Shown here in pieces: positions 28,017-38,594 of a DNA stretch of 64,000 nt. Below the pieces are notes generated by a model. That model was not told the origin of the DNA. It was given only the letters and a program-made list of their open reading frames with translations, and did not search any database. This DNA comes from Helicoverpa zea (taxonomy: Eukaryota > Arthropoda > Insecta > Lepidoptera > Noctuidae). Every line of letters starts with the position of its first letter. The stretch's first letter is position 1. The translations under genes were made by a program, and so were the position numbers. The stretch is taken from positions 8,850,098 through 8,914,097 of the forward strand of contig NC_061476.1 in the NCBI RefSeq assembly GCF_022581195.2, in the 5' to 3' direction.

Positions 28017-29989
28017 TTATTTATTTCTGAACGTGTTGGAAATTCAGCTGATATTTTCCCACCTTACGACAATTCTAAATATATCTTCAACAGTAAATAA
28101 CATCTGTATGTAGGATCTATAAAGAGATTCTCCAAATCCTTTCACTTATAGAAATGATGTGTGGGTGATCGTAACATGGGCGTTACCGTGGGCAGACTCT
28201 AGTTGTAAAAATAGAAACTTAATAAAAGCTCTGAATAAAAACAAACATCAAAAACCTGTCAGTGAAAAATAATATTAATTAACTGGAACATTAATTCGTA
28301 CATCAAGTTAAATCATATACAGCGTTTGGCTAAAAATAACAGACGGAGTTAATGAGACTCAAATAAATACAATTATGTTTGTAGCTAGTAATTTTACATA
28401 AATATGTGTACCTTTGTTATGTTTGTTTTAGATAATTATGAACATGGACTATACCTTTTTTTAATCCCATTTTATTCAACTTTCAGCTGTATTCGAAATA
28501 GTAATATTTTCAGGATTGAGTATCAATCTAAAAGCGAGAATATCTGCGTTATAAAACGGAATATCGATGTCGATATCTGTAGGATCGCAGATTGGACAAC
28601 CCAATCGACGGCAATTAGTGCCGTGCCGATATTTTATTTCGCTTTCCAATATTGGTCCTTGTTAATAAATGTGACGATACAAAGAGACACGATACTAGAA
28701 TGAAATACGTGATTAAAAATAAACCCTGAAGTAGTCAGTAAAGTAAACAAAAGCAACTATTTTGAATGAAAACAAAACAAGCTTAATCCAAGCTTACGCT
28801 TCTGAAAAGAGTTGCAAATAAATGTTTTCTATAGAATTTTATACAAAGCGATCTGCACAAAAATGTATGTGACTAAGTTATTGATTAATGGCAATCTTGA
28901 TGGATGGAGACCATTGATGAATGGGAAAAAATTATGAATATAAAGTGGCTGGGAGAAAGAATATTCATATTGCACCTCTTTTTAGAATTAAAGGTTACAA
29001 CAAGATTATTAGCAGGTCTGATAACTGATTAATGTTACTTCTTAAAGAAACTCATATTAAAATAGAACCATTGCATAAAGATGGTGTATATTTAATTTAA
29101 TAGACGTGACTTGTGCGTATAGTTTTAAGAGTTCTATAAGTAACCGAAGATATGGGTGACATGAGTCATGCTGCAGTTATAACCGCTCGCCTTGAACCGA
29201 CGCTCGTTAACCGTTCGCCTTCACCCATTTCATATTTATGCCTAATATAAGGGACACCGCCAGTTAATTATACAAAATAAATACATGTTAGTAAACTCGT
29301 AATTACAATATTGACCTACCAGTGAGTTCTACTTAATACTCGTCTAAAACACTCGTATTTGTCTATAAACTTCCAAATAAATGTTATACATGTTCAGCGT
29401 CGATAAACACGTTTAAATTCTCTACATATTTTTATTTATCAGAAAAACCCTTTTGAAGACTTAAATAAATTGAACGCTTTCACAGAGAGTACGGTGAATT
29501 ATTAAAAGAGTTTTATTTTATTTTATGTTAAATCAAAAGCAGCTTGATCATATTCAAAAGTTAAACTAAGTTTCTTATGTGTAGAGATATGAGTATTTTA
29601 GTTAGTGATTTATTTTTCGTGTGCTACTCTTTCATCTCCATTTATTTTAAGTTTTAAATGTCATTTTTGACAGCTATTCCTTATAATGCCTTTAAAAATG
29701 ATAGAGTAGCTGTACCAATATTGTGCCTAGTTTTCATCTTCCTTAATTTTCTCTTCTTAGTTACCTTTTCAAAGAAATTTAAAGCAAAGATCCTCGATTG
29801 TCGATCACAATAATATTAGGTGTAACTTTCTCCTGAAAGACATAGAAACATGTCTGTCTATATGTACTGCAGAGCCTACACACGTAAGCTTTGTGGGTGC
29901 ATGCATCCAGCCTTTCACTGCAGTGGCTGGACATATCTGTTTCAGATCAGTGTAAACGACGTTAGGCTGCTACACTGTCTTTGTGCATC
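28017..29989. other. AT-rich DNA, nothing recognised
   Basis: No supported gene or repeat before the LINE fragment that begins near 29990. Confidence 0.45.
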
Positions 29990-30760
29990 AGAACTTAGTA
30001 TCAATAAGACAGTAGTCCAAAGCATTCGTGTGTACTTTCCCTTAATTTTCTGTTTTTTTCCCTTACTGCACACACTTGCTCTAACCAAACGTCACACTGC
30101 CTCTGTTCGCCCCTCACAAGAACGAACAATATTAAATACTTGGGAGTGCAGATTGATGACGAGCTCAAATAGGACGTCCTTCTTGATACTGTCACAACTA
30201 GGACCCTGCGGCTAGTTCATGTCTTTAAAAGACTAAGAGAATCGGCTGATCCTGACACTCTGAAAATGGTATATTTCGCATTATGTCAGTCTATAATCGG
30301 TTACTGCATCTCAGTCTGGGGTGGTGCTGGGAAAACTAGGTTTCTCAGGGCAGAACGAGCGCAGAGAGCAGTTCTAAAGGTAATGACGAAAAAACCTTAC
30401 AGATACCCAACAACACAACTTTATGCTGACACCAAGGTGCTCACAGTTCGTCAAATGTATGTGCTCCAATCTGTTATCAGAAATCATACCACGCTGCCGA
30501 AATCTGACCCCAATAAACGCATTAACCGCCCCTCCGGTGCTCAACACAAGACCTCCTTCGCCAAACACCAGTACTACATCTTAAGTTCACACGTTTATAA
30601 AGCAATCCACAAAACTCTCAACATACTAGATCTCAACCGTCACCAACTTAAATCTAAGCTCACAAGCTGGCTTCTACAACAGGACTACCCAAACACTGAG
30701 GCTTTATTAAGAGCGCTATTACAAAATCGAATCGCTCAGGTTTAGGTAAATTAGACGATA
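29990..30760 (+). pseudogene. Decayed jockey-type LINE fragment (C-terminal part of ORF2)
   Basis: From about 30122 the frame reads TNNIKYLGVQIDDELK, then a TAG stop at 30170-30172 where related elements have Trp. It continues in the same frame through LVHVFKRLRESADPDTL and an open stretch to 30745 that includes CISVWGGAGKTRF, ERAQRAVLKVM and a C-terminal EALLRALLQ. This is the same C-terminal module as 2477-2917, clearly related but much diverged. Upstream, LSINKT near 29996 may be the eroded palm region in another frame, so the left end is approximate. A single base change explains the stop. No poly(A) or target duplication was identified. The catalytic YADD region is absent. Confidence 0.75.
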
Positions 30761-32379
30761 GCCGGCAGCACTTGCGCATGTGTGCGTCTAGTGAAATACG
30801 CAACGCACACCTGCGGACCGCTACGCGGCACAAACAAACTTGAGACTTTGCCACTTTTTTTCCGAAATAGTTTATTGGTTTTATAGTTTATGAAATATTA
30901 TTTGTACTGATGAATTTTATAACCTAGAATAGCTCGATTGAGTTACAATAAACAAATAATCGTTTACAATTTTTAAATTATTTAATCGACAACCAAACTT
31001 TTCACCATGTTTATCAATTAGGTATAAGTAATTGATTTATAAAAAAACTAAAATCTATAATTCGTCTTCCATGTATTCTATCTTCATTTTCCTGCAACAA
31101 TAAAAACTAGGAATGTAAATAGTTTATTAAAACAAATATGTCTGTCGCCAGTGACAAAAAATACTTCTCATATTATTTGTACTTGTATCCGATTGAGTCT
31201 GATAATCTGAATTAAATATGTTTTCATTATCCTGCAAGAATCAAAGATATCCAATAATATTATTATGCAACAGCGAAACTAACGACGATGACATTTACGT
31301 ACATATTTCTATATAACCAACATCAAAAAAAGAGAACCTAATCTATAACATTTTCGCATTAGAATATCATGGGCTAATACTTATGTATATTACATTTGAA
31401 TCAGATCATTATAACTAATAAATAAATTAAAAACTCATTAGTATCAAAACGTGTTAGATGCGTAGGTTGCGCTATATTTTTCGAACTCCGGCGAGTTTAC
31501 GCGGCGCAACAGCGAGCGATACGTCCCTCCTCGGTAAGCGCTTGGCGCTGACTAAAGTTGAACACCGCGCGTCACAAGATTTATATTGATTCTTTGCATT
31601 GCAAACAAAAATTATTTTAAAATATTGTTTTACTTTTAAATAGGCCATTTTTTTTTTCAAGCTTTATAACAATACCACCTTAATTATTAAATATTTTTTA
31701 TTTGAATTTGGATAATACTTTCATAGATAAAAAATATAGTTTTGTACGGAAAATTGTCAGTAACTCTCAGTTTTATAGAATTATTTTTGGTGTATTACTG
31801 TATGAATTGTAATAAATTGGTGAAAGCAAGCACAAGTACAAGATATAGTTGTATCTTGAACATTTTTATAAATGGTTAAATTGCTATATCCTCGGAGTAC
31901 TGAAGCATCAAAAGATCCCCAAAAGCAACATTTTATGAAACATCCTTTGCAGAGACAAAGATTTTACTGATGTACGTGGACAAATTAAAATATTTATTGA
32001 AAACAGACCCAAGATAAATGATCAAACTTTCTTAATCTTATTTTTGTTTTTTTTTTGTGACTATATCCAAAGCATAATGACGCATCAAAACTCGTATAAA
32101 ACTCGAAAATTTGTGATAGCCCTCTTAACTTACATCGCGTAGAGGTAATACCCACACACACACAACCACACGAGCGCACACACACACACAAACACACACT
32201 CTTTCATACTCCCACATATACTCATACTATCGTACATGAAATTTTAACTCGCTAATGTCCTGGGCCTTATGACCTAGTCTACATAAATAAAACGAATATA
32301 TAATTAATGGCCGAATCACTGTCTCTTATAATACAGGATGTCCTAGTGTAAGAGGCAGGGTTTCAATCTCTGAACATAG
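30761..32379. other. AT-rich DNA with small inverted repeats and an AC-rich tract
   Basis: No gene is supported. GTGTGCGT and ACGCACAC near 30779-30809 could form a stem in what may be the 3' UTR of the preceding LINE. Around 31466-31512, GTTGCGC and GCGCAAC bracket a second inverted pair, AACTC-CGGC-GAGTT. An AC-rich tract occupies about 32151-32200. Confidence 0.45.
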
Positions 32380-32385
32380 ATCTAT

Positions 32386-32572
32386 TTTTTTTTTTTTTAA
32401 TGTCGGGACACCTTTTCACACACGGTCAGTTAGCCCCATGGTAAGTTATTAATTAACTTGTGCTATGGGTGCTAACACAACTGATAAACTACACATAGCT
32501 ACATATATACATATTTATAAATACATATCATAACACCCAGACCACGGCCAACAAGCATGCTCATCACACAAA
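32386..32572 (-). mobile_element. tRNA-derived SINE, 3' portion, split by the gypsy element
   Basis: Read on the minus strand this is the body and poly(A) tail (poly(T) at 32386-32398) of a SINE whose head lies beyond the gypsy insertion at 39781-39863. Joining the two at CAAA gives a coherent element of about 270 bp. ATCTAT occurs just outside the tail (32380-32385) and just outside the head (39864-39869), a plausible 6-bp target duplication of the SINE itself. The SINE therefore predates the gypsy insertion. Confidence 0.75.
32569..32572. repeat. 4-bp target-site duplication of the gypsy element, left copy
   Basis: CAAA here and CAAA at 39777-39780 directly flank the two LTRs. A 4-5 bp duplication is standard for Ty3/gypsy integrases. 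Confidence 0.85.
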
Positions 32573-32897
32573 TGTTAGGCTAAATTTATAAATATTATTT
32601 TAAATTTACAAATAGTTCTTGTAAAATGATTTATTAATAACGTCACAATATGCTTTTATATTTTTGTAACTGGCAACACTTTTGTGGTAGTTACTCGTTT
32701 CCCGCTTTAAATCTTTTTTGTACAGAATACCAACTGTCATCGACAAGGTTATTTAAGGCGGGAAATGCTGAGAAAAAGCTCAGTCGTCACTTGTCAGTTG
32801 TCTCGATAACTTAGTACCCTCTGCTACACAAACGCTGTACTGTAATAAATAGTTTACATATACGACAAAGGAGTTTACTTTATCAAGCACCCCAACA
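32573..32897 (+). repeat. 5' LTR, 325 bp
   Basis: Begins TGTTAGGCTAAATT and ends AGCACCCCAACA. Base-by-base reading against 39452-39776 shows no difference. It carries a TATA-like box (TATTTAAG, about 32750-32757), an initiator-like TCAGTC about 30 bases downstream (near 32780-32785) and a poly(A) signal AATAAA at 32844-32849, giving a plausible U3-R-U5 order. Confidence 0.93.
32750..32785 (+). promoter_or_regulatory. LTR core promoter (TATA-like box plus initiator)
   Basis: TATTTAAG lies 26-32 bases before the A of CTCAGTCG, which matches the arthropod initiator TCAGT. This spacing is what a TATA-Inr promoter needs. A second TCAGT lies 14 bases further on. The identical arrangement in the 3' LTR could drive flanking sequence. 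The start site is inferred, not measured. Confidence 0.5.
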
Positions 32898-32961
32898 TAT
32901 CAGAAGCCAGGATAAAAGTAGAACTAAAAGTTCTACTTACCACGTCCACAGAAGTGAAAAC

Positions 32962-33995
32962 GTAAGTAAAACTTTTGTTTTTTTTCTAATCTGCCTACCT
33001 ACTGGCAATGTGAAGAAGGATTTTGCCCATTGTACAGCTAACTAGATTATCGTTTAAACTAGTGTAGTTGTATTATAAATAATTTTATGTTCATGAAATG
33101 CAAGTGTAAACAGAGTTTCATTGGTTTGTTCGTTCCGTTTTATCACGACAGTGTTATCAAGACTTACATGTACGCACATACACATGCACATAACCTTGCC
33201 AGGGCTACTCCCTGGAGGTTATACTCACATGTACGCACATACACATGCACATAACCTTGCCAGGGCTACTCCCTGGAGGTTATACTCACATGTACGCACA
33301 TACACATGCACATAACCTTGCCAGGGCTACTCCCTGGAGGTTATACTCACATGTACGCACATACACATGCACATAACCTTGCCAGGGCTACTCCCTGGAG
33401 GTTATACTCACATGTACGCACATACACATGCACATAACCTTGCCAGGGCTACTCCCTGGAGGTTATACTCACATGTACGCTCATACACATGCACGTAACC
33501 TTGCCAGGGCTACTCCCTGGAGGTTATACTCACATGTACGCACATACACATGCACATAACCTTGCCAGGGCTACTCCCTGGAGGTTATACTCACATGTAC
33601 GCACATACACATGCACATAACCTTGCCAGGGCTACTCCCTGGAGGTTATACTCACATGTACGCTCATACACATGCACGTAACCTTGCCAGGGCTACTCCC
33701 TGGAGGTTATACTCACATGTACGCACATACACATGCACATAACCTTGCCAGGGCTACTCCCTGGAGGTTATACTCACATGTACGCACATACACATGCACA
33801 TAACCTTGCCAGGGCTACTCCCTGGAGGTTATACTCACATGTACGCACATACACATGCACATAACCTTGCCAGGGCTACTCCCTGGAGGTTATACTCGCA
33901 CATGAACATACCAAAAGTCATGCAAAATACGCCTACAGATGTAAGTTAGTAAAGTTAATTATGAAGTATCTAATACACACAATCGTAAGTTTCAG
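32962..33995 (+). other. Possible intron in the gypsy leader
   Basis: AAC|GTAAGT at 32962 is a near-consensus splice donor, and TTTCAG ending at 33995 is an acceptor-like site just 18 bases before the gag-pol ATG at 34014. Splicing between them would remove 1,034 bases including the whole 61-bp tandem array and leave a leader of under 200 bases on gag-pol mRNA. The polypyrimidine tract is weak (GTAAGTTTCAG), so this is a prediction only. Confidence 0.3.
33166..33897 (+). repeat. Tandem array of twelve 61-bp units in the gypsy leader
   Basis: Exactly 732 bases, twelve units, starting at 33166 and then every 61 bases. A unit begins ACATGTACGCACATACACAT and ends GAGGTTATACTC. Units 6 (33471) and 9 (33654) share the same two substitutions (CGCTCAT for CGCACAT, GCACGTAA for GCACATAA); the others read alike. 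Each unit contains CCAGGG-CTACT-CCCTGG flanked by AACCT and AGGTT, giving an 11-bp stem with a two-base TG bulge. Since 61 is not a multiple of three, no frame persists, and the short ORF over the first units is fortuitous. The array lies in the leader, where repeated insulator or enhancer sites occur in some insect gypsy elements. Confidence 0.97.
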
Positions 33996-34013
33996 GCAAT
34001 ACAATTGGGAATA

Positions 34014-37000
34014 ATGCCGAAGCACAGGCAAAAATCCAGGCATGTGGACAGAAACAGTTCGCAGCAGGAAAGGAATGCTAGGACGCAGCCGAGGTCCAGA
34101 ACTCCAGCCGTGCGTCGTAGCAGGTCACGTGAACGACGGTCGAGGAGAAGTAAGCGGGCGAGTAAGCGATCTTGTGAGCAACGACAGCTCCGGAGCCCTT
34201 CAGTGCACGAGGTAGGAGAGAATTCAAGAACTACTCATAAAGGCTTATCTAAAAGACGTAGAGTACAAAGTCAATCATCGCTGTCAAGTTCGGAGGAAAG
34301 GTCGCCTCGTAGGAAGAGAAGTGCTAATTTAAGTAATCTAGATATAGTTGAAAAACTTTTAAACGTTATAGCAAGTAAAAATACCACTGACGTAGATAAA
34401 TTCCCTGTCTTAAATGTTGTACCTGATTTCGACCCAATGTGCCGTGAGCAGACTGTGGAGACCTGGATACATAAGGTTGAAGAATGCGCTCAGATTTATG
34501 GATGGTCTGATAAACAAATAGTCCATTATGCAATGCCCAAGCTCTGCGGCGTTGCTAAAACCTGGTATCAGGGTCTCCCCTCTCTGCTACATTCCTGGTC
34601 TGAATGGAAATTAAGGTTAACGGAGTCTTTTCCTTCACAAACTAACTATGCGGAGACACTTACTCAAATGTTGAATAAGAGAGCTAAGTTTGGCGAATCT
34701 CTTGAGGAATATTTTTATACTAAAATTAATCTGCTAAACCGTTGCAAAATCTATGGTAAGGATGCAGTCGACTGCATAATATACGGCATAGACGATAGGG
34801 GTGTTCGCCTAGGTGCTCAAGGGGCGCAATTCTCTGAACCCGAACAGTTGCTTAAGTTCTTTAAAAGTGTAAAAATTAATCAACCGATTGGTAACGATCC
34901 TAAAAATAAAAATACAGATCGACAGGAAAAGAAACCTGCTCAAAAATCGGATAATGATAAAAGGCCTAAGCCACAAAGTTTAAAATGTTATAATTGTAAC
35001 GAGACTGGTCATCCATTTTTCCGTTGTTCTAAACCTACAATTAGATGCAATAATTGCAATTTGAGAGGTCATTTAGCAGATAACTGCCCTAATAAAACGA
35101 ACCAAGCTCATAAAGCCAATGTAGAGTCCCAGTCTGTAATGGAAGTACATTCGACTGATAATATAAATGCTAAGTACAAAATTCCAATTAGAATTAATGG
35201 CAAAACACTTTTGTCTCATATTGATCTTGGAAGCGAATGTACCCTTATTAGACTGACTGACGCGATAAGTCTAGGAATTCAATGGAAAACTGAGTCCCTG
35301 CCTATTTTGAGGGGATTAGGTAATATTCCCTACCGGCCAGTAGGACGTGCGTTCGTTGATATAGATGTACAGGACATAATTGAAGAAAATGTTGAGATTT
35401 TGATTGTGACTGACGATATGATTAATGACCCGGTATTACTAGGACACACGTACACTGAACGTCCACAGATACAAATAACAAAAACTAATACAGATATAAT
35501 TGTTAAGCGCTGCCAAGTTCACGATGACTCCAAGTTGATATTACTGACCTTTCAGTCTAATAATCTAAAACCACACACCACTAATGCTATAAAGGTAAAG
35601 TCAGATACAATTTTTTGCGGCAGGATTTACGTACACGGGACAATTAGAGGACGCCCAGGTTATGAATATTTTCTTCTTCCCGGTGAATATGACTTAAGTC
35701 TAGGATTAGGGACATTAATAATACAAAACATATGTGACAAAGACATAAATATGCCTATAGATACATTAGTGACACGAGCTCGGGTAGCGAGCACTCTAGA
35801 CGTACCAAACACTTATAATATTTTGGACATACAATTAACTGACGAAGCTTTAAAATGCGGCAACATAACACAACAGCAGAAATTTGAACTTGTGAAATTG
35901 TTGGAGAAATATCGCAAATGTTTCTCATCTAATTTGCATGAACTGGGCTATACAACTAGTGTAGAGATGGAAATTAAGTTAAAAGATTCTGAGCCCGTGG
36001 TCTACCGGCCCTATCGCCTGTCATATTCTGATAGACAACTAGTACAATCTATGATTCAAGAAATGTTAGAGAGTGGCATCATCCGGGAATCTTCTTCGCC
36101 GTATGCAAGCCCTATAGTCCTCGTGCAAAAGAAATCTGGCGAAAAACGCCTATGTGTTGATTATAGGGCTTTAAACAGAAAGACCGTTAAGGAACATTTT
36201 CCACTCCCCCGCATAGAAGATCAATTGGATCTCTTGGCTGGTAATACCATGTTTATTACTCTCGATTTAGCATCAGGGTATTACCAAATTCCCATAGCTG
36301 AAGAATCCCGAGAAAGAACTGCCTTTATTACGCCCGACGGCCAATACGAATACAACCGTATGCCGTTCGGACTGGTAAACGCTCCCTCCGTATTCCAAAG
36401 GGCAATAAATAAAGTGTTAGCCAAGGTTAGAAACAAACATGTGCTTATATATATGGATGATGTTTTGATCCCAGGACGCTCTTTTGAAGATTGCCTAAAA
36501 TTACTTGAGGAGGTTCTATTACTTCTCAAAAGCAGTGGGCTTACTCTAAAACTTGAGAAATGCAAATTCTGCTTCGATAAGATAGAATATTTGGGATTCG
36601 AAGTCAGTGCGGATGGGATTAGGCCGGGGTCCTTAAAAACTGATGCGGTTTCAAAATTTTCCGTACCCCAGAACCAACATGACGTGCGCCGTTTTATTGG
36701 TTTGGCTAGTTTCTTCAGGAGATTTGTCAAGGGATTCGCAACAATAGCGAGACCATTGACCGAACTTCTGAAGAAGGATGCCAAATGGCGCTGGACTGAG
36801 GTTGAACAGAATTCCTTTGAGACCTTGAAGCAAAATTTGGTCCAAAGGCCAATCCTTGCTTTGTACGACCCTCGAGCAGAAACCCAACTGCATACTGGTG
36901 CCAGCAAAATAGGCATAGCCGGCATTCTAATGCAAAAGGGAGAAACTGGTGTATTCCATCCAGTTGCTTATTACAGCCGTCAGACAACCACGGATGAGCA

Positions 37001-38594
37001 AAAGCTCCATTCGTATGAACTTGAAACATTGGCTGTAATAGCATCGCTAAATAAATTCCGCGTCTATTTGCTTGGGATTAAATTCACCATTTTGACTGAT
37101 TGTAACTCTTTGCGTACAACCCTAACGAAACGGGACTTAATACCCCGAATAGCGAGATGGTGGATTCAATTCCAAGAATATGACTGTTCCATTGAATACA
37201 GACCTGGTGAAAGAATGGCACACGCTGATGCCCTTAGTAGATGTCCCATTCCCGACAATGACTGTGAAACGCGTGTGTTAGACGTGCTAAACGTAGGTTC
37301 CCAAGACTGGATCGCAACGGTACAAGACAACGATGATGAGACTAAACGTATTAAAAACGTGTTAACTGATCCGCAATCCCAAAACGCTGCAGACATCATT
37401 AAGAATTATAAAATCAAAAATGATAAGTTGTATCGTATCATTGAACCAGGCGTGCTTAGGTGGGTGGTGCCAAAGGGTGTGCGTTGGCAAATTCTCAGGG
37501 CGAATCACGATGAAGTCGGACACTTTGGCTTCGAAAAAACGCTAGAACGGATTAAGGCTACCTTTTGGTTCCCAAAAATACGTAAATTCACAAAAAAATA
37601 TGTTAATGCATGTCTTGAATGTGCCCATCATAAAGTCCCGTCGGGAAGCAAAGCTGGCTTCCTTCATCCCATACCAAAAACTGAAATACCGTTTCACACT
37701 ATCCACGCGGATCATCTAGGCCCATTCAATCGTAGCAAAAGAGGTAACTGCTATATACTTGTCATTATTGACTCTTTCACGAAATACATTAACATAACAC
37801 CGGTCCGTAATACGAAGTCTACGACAAGTATACGTGTGCTTAAAGAACACATAAGCTACTTCGGTACACCAACGCGACTTATAACTGACCAGGGTACGAG
37901 TTTTACGGGAAAGAAATTTCAGGACTTTGTTAAATCGCTTGGTATAAAACATATATTTAATGCCGTAGCTACACCCCGAGCTAACGGCCAGGTGGAGCGG
38001 TATAACCGTACCATCCTTGCCGCATTGGGCTCCATGTCCCACGAAAAACCTAAGGGAAACTGGGACGAATACTTACCAGACATTCAATTAGGAATAAATA
38101 CCACCATACACTCCACGACAAAGAAAACTCCTACAGAACTTCTCTTTGGCTATAGAGCTACCCACCCCTCTGTAGGAAACCTAAACGAGATCATAGAAGA
38201 TGTAGGGGCCGACGTTAGTAATTTAGAAAGTTTACGTGAAACTGCAAAGACCTTGATAGAGGTACAACAAGACAAAGATAAGGCACGTTATGATTTACAT
38301 AGGAAAAAGGGAAATAATTTTGTAGTTGGTGACCTAGTTAGGGTTCTTAGGAATGTTCCTAGTCAAGATGGCCAATCCAGAAAACTAGAAGCTAAATGTC
38401 GCGGGCCCTATAGAATTAAGAAAATCCTCCCAAACGATAGGTTTGTCATTGAAGACACCCCGTTAACAAAGAAAGGGAAAACTTATGAAGCTATTGTAGC
38501 ACTAGACAAGCTGTTTCCATGGTTAAGTTTCGGTAGTGCTTATGATGACATGTCCTCAACCGATGAGGATGACGAAGTCCAATGTAACGAATAA
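34014..38594 (+). CDS. Gypsy gag-pol polyprotein, 1,526 aa, single frame
   Basis: ATG at 34014 (context ATAATGC) is the first in frame; the few codons upstream lack ATG. The N terminus is Arg/Ser-rich (residues 1-90). A retrotransposon gag domain (WIHKVEECAQIYGW to SEPEQLLKFF) spans about 140-290. Two CCHC zinc knuckles lie near 325-357. Protease follows, with DLG at 404-406 where the family has Asp-Thr/Ser-Gly. Reverse transcriptase covers about 655-850 with LDLASGYYQIPI and YMDD at 813-816. RNase H starts near 955, but its first catalytic Asp is Gly (HTGAS, G962); the later Glu and Asp positions (YELETLA, TDCNSL, ADALSR) are present. Integrase has its zinc-binding HHCC and D1233, D1292 and E1328, with exactly 35 residues between the last two. 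No stop or frameshift separates gag from pol. Confidence 0.93.
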   Translation: MPKHRQKSRHVDRNSSQQERNARTQPRSRTPAVRRSRSRERRSRRSKRASKRSCEQRQLRSPSVHEVGENSRTTHKGLSKRRRVQSQSSLSSSEERSPRRKRSANLSNLDIVEKLLNVIASKNTTDVDKFPVLNVVPDFDPMCREQTVETWIHKVEECAQIYGWSDKQIVHYAMPKLCGVAKTWYQGLPSLLHSWSEWKLRLTESFPSQTNYAETLTQMLNKRAKFGESLEEYFYTKINLLNRCKIYGKDAVDCIIYGIDDRGVRLGAQGAQFSEPEQLLKFFKSVKINQPIGNDPKNKNTDRQEKKPAQKSDNDKRPKPQSLKCYNCNETGHPFFRCSKPTIRCNNCNLRGHLADNCPNKTNQAHKANVESQSVMEVHSTDNINAKYKIPIRINGKTLLSHIDLGSECTLIRLTDAISLGIQWKTESLPILRGLGNIPYRPVGRAFVDIDVQDIIEENVEILIVTDDMINDPVLLGHTYTERPQIQITKTNTDIIVKRCQVHDDSKLILLTFQSNNLKPHTTNAIKVKSDTIFCGRIYVHGTIRGRPGYEYFLLPGEYDLSLGLGTLIIQNICDKDINMPIDTLVTRARVASTLDVPNTYNILDIQLTDEALKCGNITQQQKFELVKLLEKYRKCFSSNLHELGYTTSVEMEIKLKDSEPVVYRPYRLSYSDRQLVQSMIQEMLESGIIRESSSPYASPIVLVQKKSGEKRLCVDYRALNRKTVKEHFPLPRIEDQLDLLAGNTMFITLDLASGYYQIPIAEESRERTAFITPDGQYEYNRMPFGLVNAPSVFQRAINKVLAKVRNKHVLIYMDDVLIPGRSFEDCLKLLEEVLLLLKSSGLTLKLEKCKFCFDKIEYLGFEVSADGIRPGSLKTDAVSKFSVPQNQHDVRRFIGLASFFRRFVKGFATIARPLTELLKKDAKWRWTEVEQNSFETLKQNLVQRPILALYDPRAETQLHTGASKIGIAGILMQKGETGVFHPVAYYSRQTTTDEQKLHSYELETLAVIASLNKFRVYLLGIKFTILTDCNSLRTTLTKRDLIPRIARWWIQFQEYDCSIEYRPGERMAHADALSRCPIPDNDCETRVLDVLNVGSQDWIATVQDNDDETKRIKNVLTDPQSQNAADIIKNYKIKNDKLYRIIEPGVLRWVVPKGVRWQILRANHDEVGHFGFEKTLERIKATFWFPKIRKFTKKYVNACLECAHHKVPSGSKAGFLHPIPKTEIPFHTIHADHLGPFNRSKRGNCYILVIIDSFTKYINITPVRNTKSTTSIRVLKEHISYFGTPTRLITDQGTSFTGKKFQDFVKSLGIKHIFNAVATPRANGQVERYNRTILAALGSMSHEKPKGNWDEYLPDIQLGINTTIHSTTKKTPTELLFGYRATHPSVGNLNEIIEDVGADVSNLESLRETAKTLIEVQQDKDKARYDLHRKKGNNFVVGDLVRVLRNVPSQDGQSRKLEAKCRGPYRIKKILPNDRFVIEDTPLTKKGKTYEAIVALDKLFPWLSFGSAYDDMSSTDEDDEVQCNE

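Noticed and set aside
33121..33315. 64-codon ORF at the start of the tandem array
   Set aside because: The 61-bp period breaks the frame in every unit, so the ORF is fortuitous.
33166..33897. CRISPR-like regular repeats
   Set aside because: The units are contiguous with no unique spacers and lie in a eukaryotic retrotransposon leader; it is a tandem repeat.
36281..36925. 214-codon ORF on the minus strand
   Set aside because: It lies wholly inside the gypsy gag-pol ORF on the other strand and has no motif; it is a shadow frame.
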